DNA from: Sabethes cyaneus
Lineage: Eukaryota > Arthropoda > Insecta > Diptera > Culicidae
Assembly (NCBI RefSeq): GCF_943734655.1
Contig: NC_071355.1
Coordinates: 220,892,527-220,956,526 of the forward strand
Reading direction: 5' to 3'
Length of the DNA stretch: 64,000 bases
Shown piece after piece: positions 61,101 to 64,000 of this stretch (the first letter of the stretch is position 1; every line of letters begins with the position of its first letter). The notes below the pieces were generated by a model. The model saw only the letters and a list, made by a program, of their open reading frames with translations, was not told the origin of the DNA and searched no databases. A program made the position numbers and the translations under genes.

Positions 61101-62508
61101 CATTCTTAAATGAATTTACCTGAAAATAGACAGAATTTAGCTAAAACTTGGTTTAAACTATCCAAAACGCTTTTAAGATGTACAAACTTAGATGCTGAGT
61201 ATTTTTCAACCACAAAGTTGGTAGTAGGAATTCAAAACTATATGAATAATTCTCGCTGAAACGGGGCCACTACTGACACGAAGTCGTCAAATACAGCAAC
61301 TTTTGCACTTAATTGATTGAAAATGGTTAAAAAATAGGAATTACACTTTTAATACCTCGAAATAGTGGACCTCTCGTTCGCCAAGGGGCCTAACAGTTTC
61401 AAAAAAGGTGAATTTTGAGCAAACTTTTAGATCTATATCATGTGATATTTCATAAATTTGCCATGAAACAACCTCTAACATGGCTGTTAGAGTCAATAGG
61501 ATCGTAGCAACTGGCCCTGCAATTGTCCTGCACTCTAACAGCTGGCTGCGAAGTTTGTCGTATAAAAACAGAAGGTCAAGTTTCGATAACGAAATGTAGC
61601 ACCTAGGCTTCGCTTTTGCCATGAAACAACTAACAAATGGCCCGGTTCTGTAAAAAAGAAGAACAGGGCTTCCAAATGGAGTAAGAAAGGTTTAGGCGGC
61701 CATCTTGGATTTGGTCGCCAAATTGGATTTTATCAAAAAATCGCCGTTTTCACCATGAGCTCCCCAACTGATTTTCGTTTTAAGACCACCGTTGAAAAGC
61801 TGACAAAAAAATGCTACAAGAAACATTCAAAAAAAACAAAGAGAATTTTTTAATCGAGCAAAAAAATGTGGATTTTAGGCATTTTTACCTAAGGTTTAAA
61901 CGTGGAAACCAAATCTATTCTTGCTTTTAATAAATACGTTGTTATTTTTCATGCAAAAATCTACGAACAAAAAGATAAAAACGAAAGAAATTTTTTTTGG
62001 CCGAGTTTCGGAAATTCCACTGTTTGAACTTCCATTTCTATTTCATGCTAGAAGCGTTAACTCAACTCGCACACTCATTTTTCGAATTTTTCAAGCTGTA
62101 GAGCCCACAGACAATTGATTTTATAAAAAAATACAAATACAAATCATACAAATACAAATTATATTTTTACCCCCCGATTTTTCAAGCCAATTTCCAAGGG
62201 GGGGGGGGTGACAAAAACTTTGAAAATGATTTGCAATGGCCTAACTGGTTGTTTTATTCAGTTAATGCCATTTTTAACCAGCTTATTTTTTATCCATTTT
62301 TAACCAATTAAGTGTAAAAGTTCCAATATTTGAAGACGTCGTGTCAGTAGTGGCCTCGTTTCAGCGAGAATTACTCATATTATTTGTCACAGCATTCGCT
62401 GTGATTTAATTTTTGCTAGCAACTAGCAAAATTAGGGGCCTGTTTGAGTCGTTTGAACCAAGTTTTAGCTAAATCTAATCTATTCAGGTAGACTCATTTA
62501 AGAGTGTA
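61101..62508. mobile_element. 1.4 kb foldback element with ~245-bp arms
   Basis: The arms at 61101-61345 and 62265-62508 are inverted copies with many shared blocks: TCTTAAATGA, TTTAGCTAAAACTTGGTT, ATTCTCGCTGAAACG, GGCCACTACTGACACGA and ACTTAATTG. Terminal duplications were not recognised. The interior (61346-62264) is AT-rich with a SINE-A fragment at 61473-61615 and no reading frame of known family. Confidence 0.65.
61473..61615 (+). mobile_element. 5'-truncated SINE-A insertion
   Basis: The SINE-A body from TGTTAGAGTCAATAGGATCG to the 3' GGCTTCGCTTT, without the tRNA head. It is flanked by perfect 15-bp copies of TTGCCATGAAACAAC (61458-61472 and 61616-61630), the kind of duplication left by LINE-driven retroposition. 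The 5' junction carries CTCTAACA-TGGC-TGTTAGAG, a short hairpin not present at this position in the full-length copy. Confidence 0.85.
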
Positions 62509-63296
62509 CGATGTTTGATTCCTGAGGTATAACTTTTTAAATAAATAAATCTTCAGGAAACTCGGTTTATCCAGTTGTACCTCTAGAATAATAAAAAAGA
62601 AGAACAAAAAATCGAGAAATTTTTCACACTAAAGGACTACGAATTGGTGTTATACAGAAAATATCCTCAAAAGTGTCAAAAAAATATTGGTTTAAATGCA
62701 AACAAATGCAATTGCAAATTGGGAAATTGCAAACTAATAATGGGCCGAATGTACAAAGGCAAAGAGAACAAATTTTGATGGCATTTAACAGAACAATCAC
62801 ACATTTTAGCGGCAATTAGAATTTAGTTGGTGGTGTCAATGATTGTGTTCTCAGAAAGCGAAAGCGAAATATATCAATAAAAACAAACTGTAATATCAAA
62901 ATATATATCAAAAAAAAACAAACTGACAACTATCTGTCAACTGTTCGGTACTGGTAATTGAAAAAATCAACATTTCTACATGTTTCCAACGGATATTTAG
63001 CAACAAATTTCAAGATCTCAGAAAAATCCCCACCTTCAACTAATGATCCTGTATAGTTTGCACCTTAACTAAATGACACAAACTGCAAACCTCGGCCGCA
63101 CTAAAGGTACAATTCAGGCCTTTCACTTTTCTGAGAAGTCTAGCATCCAACAGAATGGCCAACTGTCTTCTGGATTTTCACATCAATCTCTGTTTTTCTT
63201 AAGTCCAGAAGTCAATCAACCTTTCCATCAAATGCCGAATCTCTCAAAAAACCTTGAGCACACCCGAAATCCACAACCTGTGTCACTCAGTTAAAA
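62509..63296. other. unassigned interval
   Basis: AT-rich sequence without recognised genes or elements. Confidence 0.4.
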
Positions 63297-63444
63297 AGCC
63301 TCCCAATTGGCGTCGAGGTCAACATTAGCCTAACAAGTCTGTCGTGATATGTTCGAGTTTCGACTTAGAGGGGTTGTAAAAGTCAATAGGATCGTAGCAT
63401 TAGCCCCGCAATTATCCTGTACTTTAACAGTTCATTGCGAAAAC

Positions 63445-63664
63445 CATTGTATACCAGCATCAAGAAACCTTAAGCTCCTATAAAAACTGTAAAATTGCTT
63501 TGGCTAATTTATTTGGAAAACAGACACTGAGGCGTAGGCGTAGGCGAAATACGTATCTGTCGTGAATAAAATACACATAGTAGAATTAAATTGGATAAGT
63601 TTTCTTATTTTTTATTTTTAGGTTTCGTATTCTACTAAGACGCTCCAAAAACTTCAGTCAATAA
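63445..63664 (+). mobile_element. Penelope-like unit, copy 3, with 9-bp duplication
   Basis: A 220-bp insertion flanked by direct TGCGAAAAC copies (63436-63444, 63665-63673). It contains a 5' AT-rich part, the hammerhead-like core (63523-63561), GTAGAATTAAATTGGATAAG, a TTTTAGGTTTCGTATTCTAC stretch, TAAGACGCTCCAAAAACTTC and a terminal CAGTCAATA. Because its borders are fixed by the split SINE, this copy shows what the unit comprises. Non-coding, so either a solo terminal repeat or a non-autonomous derivative. Confidence 0.65.
63523..63561 (+). ncRNA. hammerhead-like motif, copy 3
   Basis: GACA, CTGAGGC (one change from CUGANGA), a stem II region made of duplicated GTAGGC, an intact GAAA, ATAC/GTAT as a very short stem III, C at the expected cleavage position and TGTC pairing with the leading GACA. 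Short stem III is characteristic of hammerheads in Penelope-like elements. Stem II no longer pairs well. Confidence 0.45.
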
Positions 63665-63740
63665 TGCGAAAACTGTCAAACAAAAAAACAGTAAGTCAAG
63701 TTGCAAATGCGAAATGTACCTAGTGCTTTTTCTATGCTTT

Positions 63741-64000
63741 TTCTATCGTAAATGCAACCTAATTCTGCGCACCCCACATTACAATCAAAACTTCAAATTC
63801 CAACAAAACTTTTATTTTAATTAACACATCTAGGAAAATATGTGTACATAGAGCTACTAATTTGAGAATGCTATGATTTTTAAAGAAAATATGTATACGG
63901 TATTTAGTACAATTTGTGGCAGTACAAAGTTTGCCGAGCCAGCTAGTCTTGAATAAGCCTGAACTACGAGGATTTATTTCCTCATTGACTCGCTCACACA
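63741..64000. other. unassigned right edge
   Basis: AT-rich sequence to the window end with no feature that I recognise. Confidence 0.4.

Larger units (their letters stand above)
63297..63740 (+). mobile_element. SINE-A split by a Penelope-like insertion
   Basis: The head and body (CCTCCCAATTGGCGTCGAGG, AGCCTAACAAG, ATGTTCGAGTTTC, GTCAATAGGATCGTAGCATT) run to TGCGAAAAC at 63436-63444. The 3' part resumes after 63664 with TGCGAAAAC, TGTCAAACAAAAAAACAGTA, AGTCAAG and the terminal TAGTGCTTTTTCTATGCTTT. The gap is filled by the 220-bp unit at 63445-63664. Confidence 0.8.

Overview
This is a eukaryotic, intron-containing, transposon-rich window, most likely from a mosquito or a related nematoceran fly. 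The organism call rests on three things: the insect-type TMTC2 exons, the kinds of mobile elements present (an RTE-clade LINE, APE/RT non-LTR fragments, an ITmD37E-like transposase, an irritans-type mariner fragment), and two tRNA-derived SINE families dispersed through the window. Species cannot be fixed from sequence alone.

Only one host gene is supported. It is the 3' end of a TMTC2 orthologue (plus strand; exons 2555-2695, 2827-2911, 9179-9336, 9430-9606; stop at 9604-9606). These exons encode the last 186 residues, five TPR units. The earlier exons lie to the left of the window. A 6.3 kb intron between the second and third visible exons is filled with element debris: a 215-bp MITE, a mariner fossil and a long internally repeated element. 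The 3' UTR probably ends near 10.5-10.7 kb.

From about 10.7 kb to the end I see no other host gene. The sequence is layered repeats. 10.7-18.7 kb has a TA-flanked TIR element, degenerate satellites, an inverted copy of the internally repeated element, a Penelope-like terminal unit, a piggyBac-like TTAA element and a minus-strand RTE pseudogene broken by two 108-bp-class palindromic MITEs. 22.7-29.5 kb has a LINE endonuclease fossil, a TTAA element and a hAT-type MITE inside a degenerate satellite, a 300-bp dimer, a (CA)n array, LINE reverse transcriptase remnants and another hAT-type MITE. 33.7-37.6 kb has SINE-B, two convergent LINE fossils, a compound hexanucleotide array and TIR elements. 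41.2-44.4 kb has a 2,408-bp uninterrupted TCTG array. 48.8-51.3 kb has a MITE and two LINE copies. 56-63.7 kb has a Tc1-like transposase fossil and clear cases of nested insertion.

The most informative structure is the nesting, which gives relative ages. A SINE-A sits in one arm of a hAT-type foldback element whose other arm serves as the empty site. A 220-bp Penelope-like unit with a hammerhead-like core splits another SINE-A with a 9-bp duplication. A truncated SINE-A sits in a 1.4 kb foldback element with a 15-bp duplication. I found no CRISPR array, no rRNA gene, no genuine tRNA gene and no intact transposase or reverse transcriptase.
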